Part shown: piece after piece, positions 1 to 11,223 of the stretch
Layout of the letters: each line of letters begins with the position of its first letter
Position numbering within the stretch: the stretch's first letter is position 1
Origin: Linnemannia schmuckeri
Lineage: Eukaryota > Mortierellomycota > Mortierellomycetes > Mortierellales > Mortierellaceae
NCBI GenBank assembly: GCA_029449235.1
Contig: JANATG010000013.1
Coordinates: 310,001 to 374,000 of the forward strand
Direction of reading: 5' to 3'
Length of the DNA: 64,000 nt
Position numbers and translations under genes: made by a program
The notes under the pieces: generated by a model
Databases searched by the model: none
What the model was told of the DNA's origin: nothing
The model's input: only the letters and a program-made list of their open reading frames with translations

Positions 1-58
1 TTATTAACATGAAGGCACTTTTTCTCGACCTTGTTGCACCTTTTTAACTTTGATGTAG

Positions 59-3000
59 GCCGATACGGCACGGGTCAAAGGAGACATGGAAGGAGCGTTT
101 GTCAATTACCTCAAGGCTACAACGTGAGTCCGCTGATCACAACAGGGGGAAAGGGACGGGCACATTCAAAGAATGACGCTGGATATCACTCGAAAAAAAA
201 AATAAGGACAAACGTCATACGTCAAACAGGAACAGAAATACTGAACAAGGACCACAAACAACATGCAATAAGGGCGTCGCAAATGGAAAGCTAGACATTA
301 CTGAGGACGTTTTGGATAAGGGAGGAATATTCGGACACGAGCGCCCAAGTGAAAAAATAAGAATGCTGTGTTGAGATCATCGATGATGGCTTGGTGGTAC
401 CAGTACCCTCTTCTCTCTCTGTGCTGAAGCTTTAACGCTCAGGTGCTGGCATGGTCTCGTTTCTATCAATTTCTTTCTCTTTTTTAGGATTGTAGTTGAA
501 ATCGTCACTCAAGCCAAGGACTTTGAAAAGCATAAGAACGATTCAGAATACGTGGCGACTAGGAAGGTACCTACCCTAATACACATATTCGGTTACATTT
601 CTCGAAGGAATCTGCACGTTCCAAGTCGTTGATGATGAATACTGATCCGTGTACAAACTATTTCTTTAGAGAGTCGAGGAATTGATTCCAGACACGGAAA
701 AAATCAGAGACCTTTTGCAGGCAAAGTATGAGAGCATTCAGGTCACTGAGGCGTCAGCATTGGCAGCAGCAGCAAAAGCCGGTCGACCGAAACCACCACC
801 CCTCCCCAACAAACCAAAGTTTCTTTCATCGTCTCAACATGACGGCCAGGTACCGATTACAGCCGCGTCGGCGTTCGCCAACGCATCATCTTCAGCTCCA
901 TTAAAACCCTTGGTTGGTCATCTTTCAGCAGTCCCGCCACCTACTCCGCCCAATTCATTTCCAAATTCGTTACAAGGACAGTTCAACGCACTCTCAATTT
1001 CGTCCAGTGGAACGTCATCGATCTCGCCAACGACTTCACTCGCCTCTTACAAACCCTTACAGCCAACAATGTATGGATCCTCGTCACAGCCTTTGTCGGA
1101 GCCATTCTATCCACAGCCCACTTCGGTTCCAATGAATCCCACCCAAGGAACTGCAGCCATGCCCTCCTCAACGCCTTTTATACCATTCTCAGCAGGACCC
1201 ATTCCCTACACACAGCCTTCGGGATCGTTGCCGTTCTCTCAGGCGACCACCAGTCCTGTCCCTGTGCCCAGAACGGCACTCACACCAGTACCTCCGGCCT
1301 CGGCACCAGCAGTTATGCCTTCTGGAGGTACTGACTCTAAACCACCTCCTCCGGCCTCTGCCCAATCTAATGCATCCACCACTTCCACTGCAGCCAATAC
1401 GAATGGAGAGTATAAGATCCCGCTGTCAATCAAACCACAGCGACTTTTGGACTATTTCCGCCAACCAAAGCCCCCTTCGCTACTTCTGATCGATGTTCGT
1501 ATGCAGGTGCAATACAAGAGTGCCAAGATCAAGACCAAGTCGATCGTGAATGTCGAGCCATTAGCACTCAGAGACGGGTAAGACATTATTGATCATTATA
1601 AGAATCGCCTGTGGTTCGCAGTTCGATATCGCACCTTTTCTAATAGATACTTCTTTGTATTTGCAGAGTGTCGGCCAAGGTGATCGCAGAGCAGGGACTT
1701 TTCAACAACCCACCAGAAGAACGGCAATTGTTCGCCGACAGGGCATCATTTGATCTTGTCATCTACTATGATCAAAACTCCCAGGAAAAGGAGCATTCGC
1801 CAACCCTCACTACTTTATTCCGTGCTCTTCATGACCTGGAGTTTGAGAAACCGCTTTCGAGGAGACCCGTGTTGTTGATTGGCGGTTTTGATGCATGGCT
1901 CGACTGCGCTGGCATGGATTGGGTAGAAGGACGAGATGTCGACAACGCCAAAAGTCTTCACCCTTCACCTACCCCTTCTTTGGATCCAACAGGTCAGAAT
2001 GGAACGTACCACTCTGGAATAGCTCCTATGGCGACAAGCCCTAACCAAACCTATGCTATCTTGACAAAGGTTGCTCGGGGAGGAGGCATCAGCCGGACTG
2101 AGGGCAAGGCAATTTTAGCCAACATCGAGGACTATGTAAGTTGACAATGATACTTCCTCGCTCATGGCGTTTGGAATGTGATGAGTACCTTTCTAATGTC
2201 TGTGTAATTTCATATTAGATTCATCGCGAAGACAGCCCTCAGTCGATGATTAATCCACGGAGTGTGTCGAGTCCGTTGAAGGTCCCCAATCAAGCATACC
2301 CGCCTCGAGCAACACCTAACAGCAACGCCAATGCCTCATCTTTCCCGCCCAACCGACTGGGATACAACAGTTCATCCAGTACCATCAATGGCAGCAACAA
2401 CTCAACTTTTGCTGGTAGTTACCCGTCCATGCAGCCAGGGGCTTCATCAATTGCAGGACGTCTCGGAGATCCTAATATGTGGATGCAACCTGGCAGTCAA
2501 ACCATTGGGTCCGTCGTCCCCTCGAATGGGATGGGAACTAACAAGGATACTTCGCCTGGGCAGCTTCAGAGACGCATGACAAGATATGACAACCACTGGA
2601 ACCAATTTGGATCCGAGGAGTCTTTCTCATCCACGGCAACCTCACCACCCATCCCGGACAAGATTCCTCTTTCTGGATCCAACATATCGGCGGCTATTGC
2701 AGGCAGCAACATGATGTCTGGACCCAATGTGCCAGCACCGGCACCTAACATGACCAGCCGCCCATCTGTTCCTCCCAGACCGATGAGGCCGCTCCCTCAG
2801 CCTCCAGGCATGAACGATCTCAAGGACTACACCAAGTTTGGATCAGGTTTCTCCAAAATTGGAGGTTCTCAGCTGGGCAAAGCAGGATTGACGAACCTGG
2901 GCAACACCTGTTACATGAACTCTGTGATCCAGTGTCTGATCGCCACACCTCCATTAACACGTTTTTTTATGGACGGTAGTTTCAAGCGGTACATCAACAT

Positions 3001-4061
3001 CACCAACCCCCTGGGGTCTCAAGGTCGTTTAGCGGACGCGTTTTGTACATTGATCAGGAGCATGTGGAGCGGTCAGTCGTTGGTGTCACCGACGGGCTTT
3101 CGAAACGAAATCAGTGGATTTGCACCGCAGTTCAAAGGAAACGAGCAGCATGACTCGCAAGAGTTTTTGTCGTTCTTGTTGGATGGTCTGCACGAGGATC
3201 TGAAGCTGGCGCCCAGGCAACTCCCACCTGGTGCGGACGATGAAGGTTCCGAGGCGGATGAGGCACGGATGGAGGCCCTTCCCGAAATTGAAGCGTCCGA
3301 GATTGCGTGGCAGCGGTACCTGCGGAGAGACAGCTCAATCATTGTCAACATTTTCCAAGGACAGTACAAGAGCCGACTCTGCTGCAGCAAGTGTGGCAAG
3401 ACCTCGACAACGTACAACCCATTCATGTATCTGACATTGCCCGTCAAGGCCAAGTCCAGCAGTCGTCAACCTCAAACGTTGACGTCATGCCTGAATGCGT
3501 TTGTGGAGCCTGAGTTGATGGAAGGCGACAACGCATGGAATTGTCCCAACTGCAAGAAGCCCCGCAAAGCGTCCAAGCAACTGACGATCAGTCGACTCCC
3601 GGATGTGCTGTTGATTCAATTGAAGCGATTCTCGTCGGATGGACCGTTCAAGAACAAGATCAAGGCCATGGTGCAGTATCCGATTGAGGATCTTGATCTG
3701 ACAAAGTACCTGCCCAAGCGACCTGCGAGCCAGGGTCCAGTAGAGCCAGCGATCTATAATCTATATGCGGTATCGAACCATTCGGGCGAGGTCAGCAGTG
3801 GTCACTACACTGCCTGTGTGCGTGACACGACGTCCAACAGCTGGACTAATTTTGACGACACGCGCGTCTCTCCCTGCGACAAGAGTGTTGCCGTGGTATG
3901 TTTCTTTGACTTCTTGTTGCTCACTTCTTGCTGCTCTGCAGTGTGACAAGAGAGATATTGACTAACTTTTTTTTCTCTTTTCCTTTTCCTTTCCTTGATG
4001 TTGATAGTCAGAGCATGGATATACCCTATTTTACGTCCGCAGGAAACATGGAGATTATTGA
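59..4061 (+). CDS. Ubiquitin carboxyl-terminal hydrolase with USP8-type N-terminus and rhodanese domain (5' partial)
   Basis: A cysteine protease that removes ubiquitin; the closest architectures are USP8 and yeast Doa4/Ubp4, which act on endosomal cargo. Exons read as 59-123, 488-566, 670-1577, 1667-2135, 2219-3895 and 4008-4061, giving 1083 visible residues in one frame; the start lies before the window. The first exons encode a helical segment like the USP8 dimerisation/MIT region (reads VEIVTQAKDFEKHKND). A proline-rich linker follows, then a rhodanese-like domain (LLLIDVR, then PVLLIGGFDAW). The USP core has the Cys box GNTCYMN near 2900, two zinc-knuckle pairs (CSKC, CPNC), the His box SSGHYTAC and FDDTRVS. 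The last 17 codons restore the usual LFYVRR ending. The rhodanese part has no obvious catalytic Cys, so it is probably structural, as in Doa4. Family is certain; the exact orthologue is not. Confidence 0.9.
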
Positions 4062-4363
4062 TTTATCAAAAAAAGCTCATAGCATAGCTCATCGTAAACT
4101 TTGCAATTCTGCTTCTTATGTCCGTCCGTTTTTTTTTTTTCTTTTTTCTTTTTTTGCTTTATGGTATCAACAATAATAATGTCTATCCTGTTTTATCATA
4201 CTGCCAAAAATGCAACAGAACCTCGTTGTCTATCCATTGCTGGTTGTTTGCTGCGAGTCCTGTTTTTATGTTGATTTTCTTGTTGCTTTAAATGTCGGTT
4301 CTTATGATGATCCTGTCAATGCCATGCCTCATTTTCGCCACCGAAAAAACAAACAGGAGCAAC
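4062..4363. other. Convergent 3' region between deubiquitinase and APRT
   Basis: Short stretch shared by the 3' untranslated regions of two genes that point at each other. It is T-rich with T-runs near 4129-4155. No exact AATAAA was found for either gene, and no open reading frame of note is present. Confidence 0.6.
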
Positions 4364-5090
4364 TTATGCCTTGATCATGGAGTAGACGGGAGCCTGGAGG
4401 ACATCCTTGCCCTTCAAGAACTCGAGCTCGATCAAGAAGATGAACTCGAGGACGTTTCCCTGGAGCTTCTTGATCAACTCCTGGGCGCCGGCTGCGGAAC
4501 CGCCGGTAGCGATCAAGTCGTCGATCACAATCACGTTCTGGCCAGGCTTGATCGAGTCGGCCTGCATCTCGAACTTGTCCTGAGAAAATTAGGTGTAACA
4601 ATAGTAGATAAAGAGAAAGAAAGAAGGATTGATCAATTGAAGGGTTCATAGTGTTTGTAGACGTGTGTCAAACGGTTCAATTGCTTTTCTTGTAACGTCT
4701 CTTTATACAACAGATTTGATACTTTTTCCAATGTGAGAAAAAAGAAAGAAAAAAGAAAGAAAAAAGAAAAAGACTTACAACGCCATACTCCTTCACATAA
4801 GCGACCTGGATGGTTGCACCAGGCAACTTGCCCGCCTTGCGGACGGGAGCAAAAGCCGCACCCAACCGCATAGCAATCAAGGGTCCAAACAAGAACCCAC
4901 GAGCGTCAAGTCCAACAACGACATCCACCTTCTTGTCGATAGTGGTGTTGATATGGTTGACGATGTGAGTAATGACCATCTCGACGGCGATGGGGTCCTG
5001 GAAGAGAGGAAAGATATCCTTGAAGAGGATGCCGGGCTGGGGGAAGTCTGGGATCTCACGGATGAGGGCGTTGATGCGTTGGAGATCCAT
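4364..5090 (-). CDS. Adenine phosphoribosyltransferase
   Basis: Purine salvage enzyme that makes AMP from adenine and PRPP in the cytosol. Two exons on the minus strand, 5090-4779 and 4579-4364, give 175 residues, the usual length for the family (about 170-190). The start is the ATG at 5090 (MDLQRINALIREIPDFP), which matches the normal APRT N-terminus. Later motifs are GILFKDI, then VVGLDARGFLFGP, and, in exon 2, the PRPP-binding signature VIVIDDLIATGGSA. The 199-nt intron interrupts after KEYGV and is purine-rich on the plus strand. An E-box CACGTG lies about 140 nt upstream of the ATG. It is tandem with galactokinase upstream and convergent with the deubiquitinase. No defect is seen. Confidence 0.95.
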
Positions 5091-5394
5091 TTCTGAAGAT
5101 TTTTTGGTTGGTGGAGGAGGGGAAAGGTGTGAAGAAGAAAAGGGGAGGAAGGTATGAGTTTTGTATGTTTTGGTTTTAGGGTAAACTTTCAAGGAAAGAG
5201 CCAGGGTGCAGTTCTTTTTCTTGTGTGCACGTGATTCGTAGAAGAAAAAAAGTGGATCACCTCTCCACTCGTTGTTGTGTATCATTATTATTGTGGACAC
5301 AAAGATGAGGGTGGATAATAGGAAAAAACACCTTTCTTTAATGTTGAGGATATCAATGGAAAAAACTGTACATGTTGAGAAGATAAAAAAAAAA
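5091..5394. other. APRT promoter/leader and galactokinase 3' end
   Basis: Holds the promoter and 5' leader of APRT and the 3' untranslated region of galactokinase. Apart from the CACGTG at 5228-5233 I see no strong signal. Confidence 0.5.
5228..5233. promoter_or_regulatory. E-box CACGTG upstream of APRT
   Basis: The palindromic CACGTG, in context GCACGTGA, lies 138-143 nt before the APRT start codon. This hexamer is the known target of fungal bHLH factors such as Cbf1 and Pho4. That it controls APRT is inference; a hexamer is expected by chance about every 4 kb. Confidence 0.3.
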
Positions 5395-6957
5395 CTATAC
5401 ACGGCCGACAAAGGTGGCGGCACCGCTGGAGGGGGCAGAGGCAAAGATAACGTTCTCGAGTTCCTTCTCCGAGAGTTCAGGATGGTGCTTATTGTAGTAC
5501 TCCTTCCTCAACGTGGCAATGAACGCTGGCACCTTGTCCTCTGGTACAAGCGACACCGACGCGCCGCCCCATCCAGCTCCCGTTAACCTCGAACCATAGG
5601 CGCCTGATTGACGCGCCAACTTTGTCAATTCTTCCAACTGGTCGCAGGAGCAATCAAACAACTCATGACAGGATTCTTGCGAGGCATCCATCAATCCTCC
5701 CAAGAGAGAAAACACGGTCTCGGCAGTCTGCTTCTTGGCCTCGGCCTTCTCGCAGGTATCCCTAAACTCGACCACCCGCTTCTCCTCGCCAAAGACATGT
5801 TTAGCCCGACGGTAGAGATGGAAACGTTCGGCGCGGATGGGCTGGTGAATATACAGTCTCGTGAACTCGGCCTCAGACAACTGCGACAACTCACACAATT
5901 TCTCAAAAGTGACTCCATCCTTGATCTCCTCGGTTCCAAACACCCTCTCAACAACCTGAACCATCTCGGTCAGCTTCTCAATGTCGATCTCGGCCTCGGT
6001 CTTGCCTGCTGCAGGAGTATAGCCAATCTTGTCAAAGTGTGCATCCAAGACCTGCTTTAGGTGAAGCTTACCCGACTCGGGGATAGGGATTCCCAGAGCC
6101 ATGGCCAAAATCCTGGCAGCTCCACGGGTCTCGACGACGCGCAAGTTATAACGAACTGGGGCTGTGACGGCCTTGTCCGAGGTGACGAGGGTGTCGGCAA
6201 TGACAAAGGCGATAGGTGGGATGGTGGTGGGAAACGCGACAGGGGTGACCTTGAGGACGGGGTGGAACTCGATAAAGCAGGCCGAGTTGGGTTTGGCAAG
6301 AATTGAACAGGCCTGGTCCATTCCACCGCCCATAGTGCCGACATAACGCTCTGATCGGATAGAAATGATGGCCAGCTCGTGGGCCGTGGGCGTCTTTCCT
6401 GTAGGAAGAAGCGATTCCTGAGCCTTGAGGGTAGCATTGACCGAGCAGCAGACAAATGCGGACGAGGAAGAAAGACCAGCTCCAGCAGGGACAGTACCGC
6501 TCATCAAACAAAGCATCCCCTTGGGCTTCTCAATCTGCAGATCCTCCAACACGCCACGGTAACCGGCCGCAAAGTAGTTTGTCCAAACATGAGCCTGGGG
6601 ATCGATATCGACATAACCTTGGGCAGCGGACTTGGGGACAAACTTGAGTGGAGGGTATTTAGCACTGTTTGTATTTGAGATCTTGACGGTGGAATCGGAC
6701 CCGGTGTTGTCGATGGCGACGGCGATGAGGCAGTCGTCCTCGATGGCCATGGGGAGGACACCGAATCCTGCATAGTCGATGTGTTCGCCAATGAGGTTCA
6801 CACGACCTGGGGAGCGGGCAATGAAATCGGGCACACGACCATAAAGTTGTTCAAAGTCGTGGACGAGGCGGGCCCAGCGGGCGCGTGCGCCGGCCAGCTT
6901 GGGCTCGGAGTATAGGATCGAGATGTTGTCGATGACGGGGATTGTTGTTTGGGTCAT
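5395..6957 (-). CDS. GAL1: Galactokinase (GHMP kinase, Gal1 type)
   Basis: Phosphorylates galactose at C1 with ATP, the first step of the Leloir pathway, in the cytosol. A single uninterrupted frame of 520 residues, close to fungal Gal1 (about 500-530). The start at 6957 (MTQTTIPVID) is chosen because the frame upstream is low-complexity leader and the family motif begins soon after. Motifs: galactokinase signature GRVNLIGEHIDY (residues 51-62), VLPMAI (67-72), GHMP ATP loop GTVPAGAGLSSSSA (154-167), GGGMDQACS, and the C-terminal GAGWGGA. The HIDY and VLPMAI residues are shared with yeast Gal1 and with human GALK2 (GalNAc kinase), so galactose as substrate follows from the fungal context and is not proved. 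It is the only long gene here other than the phosphoesterase without introns. Confidence 0.93.
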   Translation of the reverse strand: MTQTTIPVIDNISILYSEPKLAGARARWARLVHDFEQLYGRVPDFIARSPGRVNLIGEHIDYAGFGVLPMAIEDDCLIAVAIDNTGSDSTVKISNTNSAKYPPLKFVPKSAAQGYVDIDPQAHVWTNYFAAGYRGVLEDLQIEKPKGMLCLMSGTVPAGAGLSSSSAFVCCSVNATLKAQESLLPTGKTPTAHELAIISIRSERYVGTMGGGMDQACSILAKPNSACFIEFHPVLKVTPVAFPTTIPPIAFVIADTLVTSDKAVTAPVRYNLRVVETRGAARILAMALGIPIPESGKLHLKQVLDAHFDKIGYTPAAGKTEAEIDIEKLTEMVQVVERVFGTEEIKDGVTFEKLCELSQLSEAEFTRLYIHQPIRAERFHLYRRAKHVFGEEKRVVEFRDTCEKAEAKKQTAETVFSLLGGLMDASQESCHELFDCSCDQLEELTKLARQSGAYGSRLTGAGWGGASVSLVPEDKVPAFIATLRKEYYNKHHPELSEKELENVIFASAPSSGAATFVGRV

Positions 6958-7599
6958 TGTAGTAAGGTGGGTGTGAATGAAGAGGAGTGGAGAGTAGAAG
7001 AGGGCGATGGAGAAATGATGAGAGTTGAGAGGGAAAAGTAAAAAAAAAAGAAAAAAGAAAGTTGCCGCTCTCCTTTTTAAAGGAGAGCGAAAAAGAGGGC
7101 GGGGTAGAAAATCGTCGAGAAAACGGCGACGGATCGCATGAAAAAGGGAGCGGGAGCGTGAGCGTGATGTTGGGAAATGAGAGCAGACACAGACACACGA
7201 AAGAAAAAAAAACTCACAGTGGTCAACAGACAACAAACGCTTGAACACACACTAGACAATCGAATCTTGTGCAGGAACGAGCGTCCTTTTCTTCATCCGC
7301 GAACACGTTAGTCCATGACATTACTGCTTGTGCTGCTCATGTTTACTTGTTCGCTCCGACTCTCACCTTCTCGTTACTTTTCTTGTAATGTTGTTTATGT
7401 TTGTCAAGCAAGCATCCACTCTTTTCTCTGTGATCTTTTTCTATGATTTCCCCCTCGCCTGACATGCCTGAAACCCATCATGTCTCTGGGATAAACTGTC
7501 CTTCGAGCAAATGGTCTCTGAAGAATAGTTGACGATAGGCAATTGGTCGTTTATCTTTCTTCCGCTCCTTCGTTACTTCAAAGTATTGTGGGGTTGCCC

Positions 7600-7735
7600 A
7601 CTTGTTATTGTTATTGTTTATAATTGTTGTTGTTTGACCGATTACGGCGCCTTGTCGATGATATTGTTGTTATTGTTGTTGTGGTTGTTGTTGTTATGAT
7701 GTTTGTTGTAGTGTGGTGTAGTATGGTGTGGAGGA
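7600..7735. repeat. Imperfect (TTG)n/(TTA)n low-complexity tract
   Basis: Interrupted runs of TTG and TTA triplets followed by GTGGTG-rich sequence, about 0.6-0.8 kb upstream of the galactokinase ATG. On the galactokinase sense strand it is CAA/CAC-rich. Function unknown; probably replication slippage. Confidence 0.6.
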
Positions 7736-9040
7736 AATGAAAAGCCAATTAGGCTAGTCCTTTGTGGACTTTCAGCCAAACAAACAAAACGATCGAATCA
7801 AGATAAGAACTGTGCTTTATGCTGCATACCTTTCCCTGTCTTTCCTCTCTTGTCGTTCCTCTCCCTACCTGCCTCTCATCGTTTTACTCTCGTCTGAAAT
7901 AATTGAGCCCCTGTACCACTTCCTCAACCCATGAACGACAGAAATTCTTTCGCATGCTTCATTTACTTTACTATGTCTACCACTGGGTATGAAGGATCAT
8001 TACTCCTCCTTGTTACCTATGATGGCATTGGTTTATACCTAACCCTTACATCAAATTACCTTTCTCATGCTCAAGTTAAATGACGATGATGTAGAGGCGG
8101 TTGGAAGTTGGATCCGTTTATGGGTTAATATTCTAGTCAAGTTCCGGTTTAAGAACCATTTGACCCCCCTCCTGGTTTAGCGTGCCGTTAGGCTTAAAAA
8201 AGACCATTCATCATCATTTCATACTAAATCCTTACTTCAGTTTGCCTAAATGAGCTCTTGAGAAATGCCTTCGAAAAAATGGGAAACGACTTTGAAAACT
8301 ACAAACAATAGATAAATACGTACCTTGTCCACGGACAAAAACAAATAGGCCCCCCTCCCTCTTTCCTATCAGGGACATTAAAGACAGGGCAAAGGGCAAA
8401 CTTAGGAGTCCGAAAAAAACTTTACTTTTGTACTGTACAAATGAAGAGATATGTTTTCATTTTGCGGAGGGGGGCGGAGGTAAAGGCATTAGTAGTCACT
8501 GAATCGGTGGATTGGACCAAGAGCCACACTGGGCCAAAGGTTTTATTTGATTGAGGAAAGAAAGAAGAATAGTGAAGAAGTGAGAAGGTTGAAACAGAGA
8601 GTCCTTAGTTTTTATCTCTACTTCCCTGTCCTTTTCCTCGTTTCTTGTCCTCTTTCTCGGCATTCGGGAGACCCGATTTGAGTGTCTACTGCTTTTTTTG
8701 CTGACCTAGCCGCGCCTGATTGCTGCTTGCTGTCACCAATTGAGTCAAGGGGGAGAAGGAAGAAGATGGATGGAGCTAACAGAACAGTTGAGATGAAGAC
8801 ACTAGCGAGATGGACACAAGGTGCAGAGTTTTGATCGAGAAACGGGAACTAGAAAGGTCAGTGCATGGGCGGCGTGAGATTTCTGCTCACGTTCTCGCAG
8901 TAACTCATGTCAATATGGCACGCTCATCATTGCCTCCACCGTGGCAAAAAATGACTTCTACAAGGGCGCTTGGCGTCCCTTCCTTTACATACGTCCGCAC
9001 TCTTCCCCTCCTTCTTCTAACGCCTTCTAGCGGTAAGGTA

Positions 9041-9046
9041 TTTATT
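9041..9046 (-). terminator. AATAAA polyadenylation signal, hydrolase gene
   Basis: TTTATT on the plus strand reads AATAAA on the minus strand, 37 nt past the hydrolase stop codon. Confidence 0.5.
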
Positions 9047-9082
9047 ATTCTAAGAGATGTGTAAAAACCTAAGCGTGAAAGC

Positions 9083-11223
9083 TCATGCGCGGGTTGTAGT
9101 GGCGGCGGCTGAAGTAAGAACAACTTCTTCTAGGCGAACATCATCCTCTCTCAATTCTAAGTACGCCGGCAGATCCTCCATCCGCCTCGATTTTACGACC
9201 AATTCCTTCATCAACTTGCCTGCAACAACAACATCCAATCCCTTCATCATCACTATCTCATCCACCTCAACCTTTTCTTCCTGTGCATCATCCGCCTCCT
9301 CTCCAGCCTCCTCAGTCACCTCCATCCCAATCGTCTCCTCGACAGCAGCAGCATCAGCCTCCTTGCGCTGCATGAATTCCAGCATCCGCTGCAGGGCCAT
9401 ACTCGACTCTGGCAGGAAAGGGATTGCCTGGAATACATGCACCATCCCCGGATAAATATCCAGTTCTACCTGACTCGTCTGGTCTCTCCTCACCGTGGAC
9501 TCAAGCTGGAAGGGCAACTTGTTCAAATTTCCAAAACACCCTCCAGCCTTATAAGTAAACAAGATACACTCATCTCTCAACCGTTCGGCTTCCCCACACT
9601 GAATCAATATGGGTGGTAAATTCTCGAGGGATCCCCAGAGTGGGGAGATGTAAGGGTGTCGGGCCAGGGTTTTCATCTTGTCCTTTCCGGAACAGTAGAA
9701 CGAGATTGGGTTGAACTTGTGTTCATGTCGCGGAGGGCTTGGGAGATAGTCCATTGAGTTTGTCTCCCATGACTCGCAGCTCATTGTTAGATCTAGCCAT
9801 GGCTGTGCTTGTGGTTGTGTAAAGGAGAGAGATGGTTGGTAACGATATGTCACGAGTTAACGCGTCGATGTGGAGAGAAAGAGAGGAGATATACATGGAC
9901 AGATTGAAATGAGGAGGTAATGTGATGAATTAAAGGGAGAGGGGCAGAAGAAGGGGTGGCGCGAAGAAGGGAAAAAGAAAAGAGTTGGGGTCAGTGCTTG
10001 TGAAGGGGTCTTCCTTTGACTCGTCATTGTACTTATGAACAAAACAGCCCTCCCTTCTTCAATCGACATATGATTTTTTAGTTTCTTTCACGCGCCGAGC
10101 GAAAAGCAGCGAAGCGAAAAATAAGGAGGTGAACAATTGAATGAAGGTAAAGGGCACTAAGAAAAAAAAGAAACTTACAGATAGGAGAAAGGCCTTGGAG
10201 GCCATGGGGAGCCCATGGTCGCGCTGATACATCATCAAGGCAATGGACAATCCACCTCCAGCAGAGTCGCCTGCAGCAGTGACGTTCTTGGGATCAAAAC
10301 CAACACCCTGGGGGTCCGTTAGGTGGTGGAACGCATGCATGGCGTCTTGCAGGGCGGCTGGGTACGGATGTTCTGGCGCAAGACGATAATCAACCGCTAA
10401 GAGGTTTTTTGTGTTTAAAGAGAGAAGCATACAAAGCAGTACAAAGGCGTTTAGTCGCGCGTTTTTTTTATTATTCTCCCGCTTGAGCAGCTCTTTGTGT
10501 TCAATGAGTACAAAGAACACATGGCCGATCGATAAACAGAACCAAAAAGCCTGATAAACTTCAAACCCCACAAAGTGACAAAAAAAACTTACAAAAGATG
10601 CGGCGCCCGGTGGCACGCGAGATTCTCCAAAGCATTTCGCGATGAGTTGCAGTGCTGCAGATGAAATACCCGCCACCATGAGTATAGAAAATCACCTGCT
10701 CGCCTTCGCGCGCCGCATAAGGGTCTTTGGACCCCTTTGCAGATTGAGCAATGGGCATCTTCATGATCTTACTCCACACCTTGGAGTCCGCAATCCAACT
10801 TCCGGGCAAGGCCCGGTGCGCGGTCTCGCTTTGCTCCAAAAGCTCCAACACACCCGGGAACCCACGTCCATGAGCAGGGATGAGGAGTTTGTAAGGGACA
10901 ATATGCATCATGGGCAACTTTGGGAGGTAATAGAAGAAGGTATCGATCATGTGTCGGATATCTGAGATGTCTTCGACAATATGTTCTTGATAGTCAGCGG
11001 TTGCACGGACGACGGCGACAAATAAGGCGAGGTGGAGGGGCCATGTCGGGACTGGAGGAGGTGTAAAGGGGTGCTTGACTATCAAGGATGCGCCGATGGC
11101 GATTTGCTGGGTGAGAAGGGTGACATATCGTCGGAGGTTATTGATGGGGAAGGCGAGTGAGCCTCGCCTTTTGGCCGACATTGTTTGCGAGAGCAAGACT
11201 GAGTGTTGTTGAAGGGTAGTCAT
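9083..11223 (-). CDS. HSL-family alpha/beta hydrolase (steryl/arylacetamide esterase-like)
   Basis: Serine esterase of the hormone-sensitive-lipase family. Three exons (11223-10593, 10396-10179, 9802-9083) give 522 residues; both splices restore family motifs (SVDYRLAPEHP and LLSPWLDLT). Seen: oxyanion motif HGGG (182-185), nucleophile motif GDSAGG with Ser255, Asp360 in RLRDE, and His405 in GMVHVFQ, a complete triad. Residues 60-75 are hydrophobic and might anchor it to a membrane, as in yeast Say1 or mammalian NCEH1. The 100 or so residues after His405 form an acidic Ala/Glu-rich tail not usual for the family. The ATG at 11223 is used; a second in frame at 11181 is possible. Substrate cannot be read from sequence. 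Confidence 0.9.

Larger units (their letters stand above)
6958..9082. other. Intergenic, 2.1 kb: galactokinase promoter and leader; no gene recognised
   Basis: The part nearest 6957 is an A/G-rich (plus strand) leader of galactokinase. A TTG/TTA-rich low-complexity tract covers about 7600-7740. The end near 9040 is the 3' region of the hydrolase. No reading frame with recognisable protein features, and no RNA gene, was seen. Confidence 0.5.

Noticed and set aside
10059..10679. Retained-intron reading of the hydrolase as separate short proteins
   Set aside because: Proper GT-AG splices restore SVDYRLAPEHP and LLSPWLDLT, so these are intron read-throughs.
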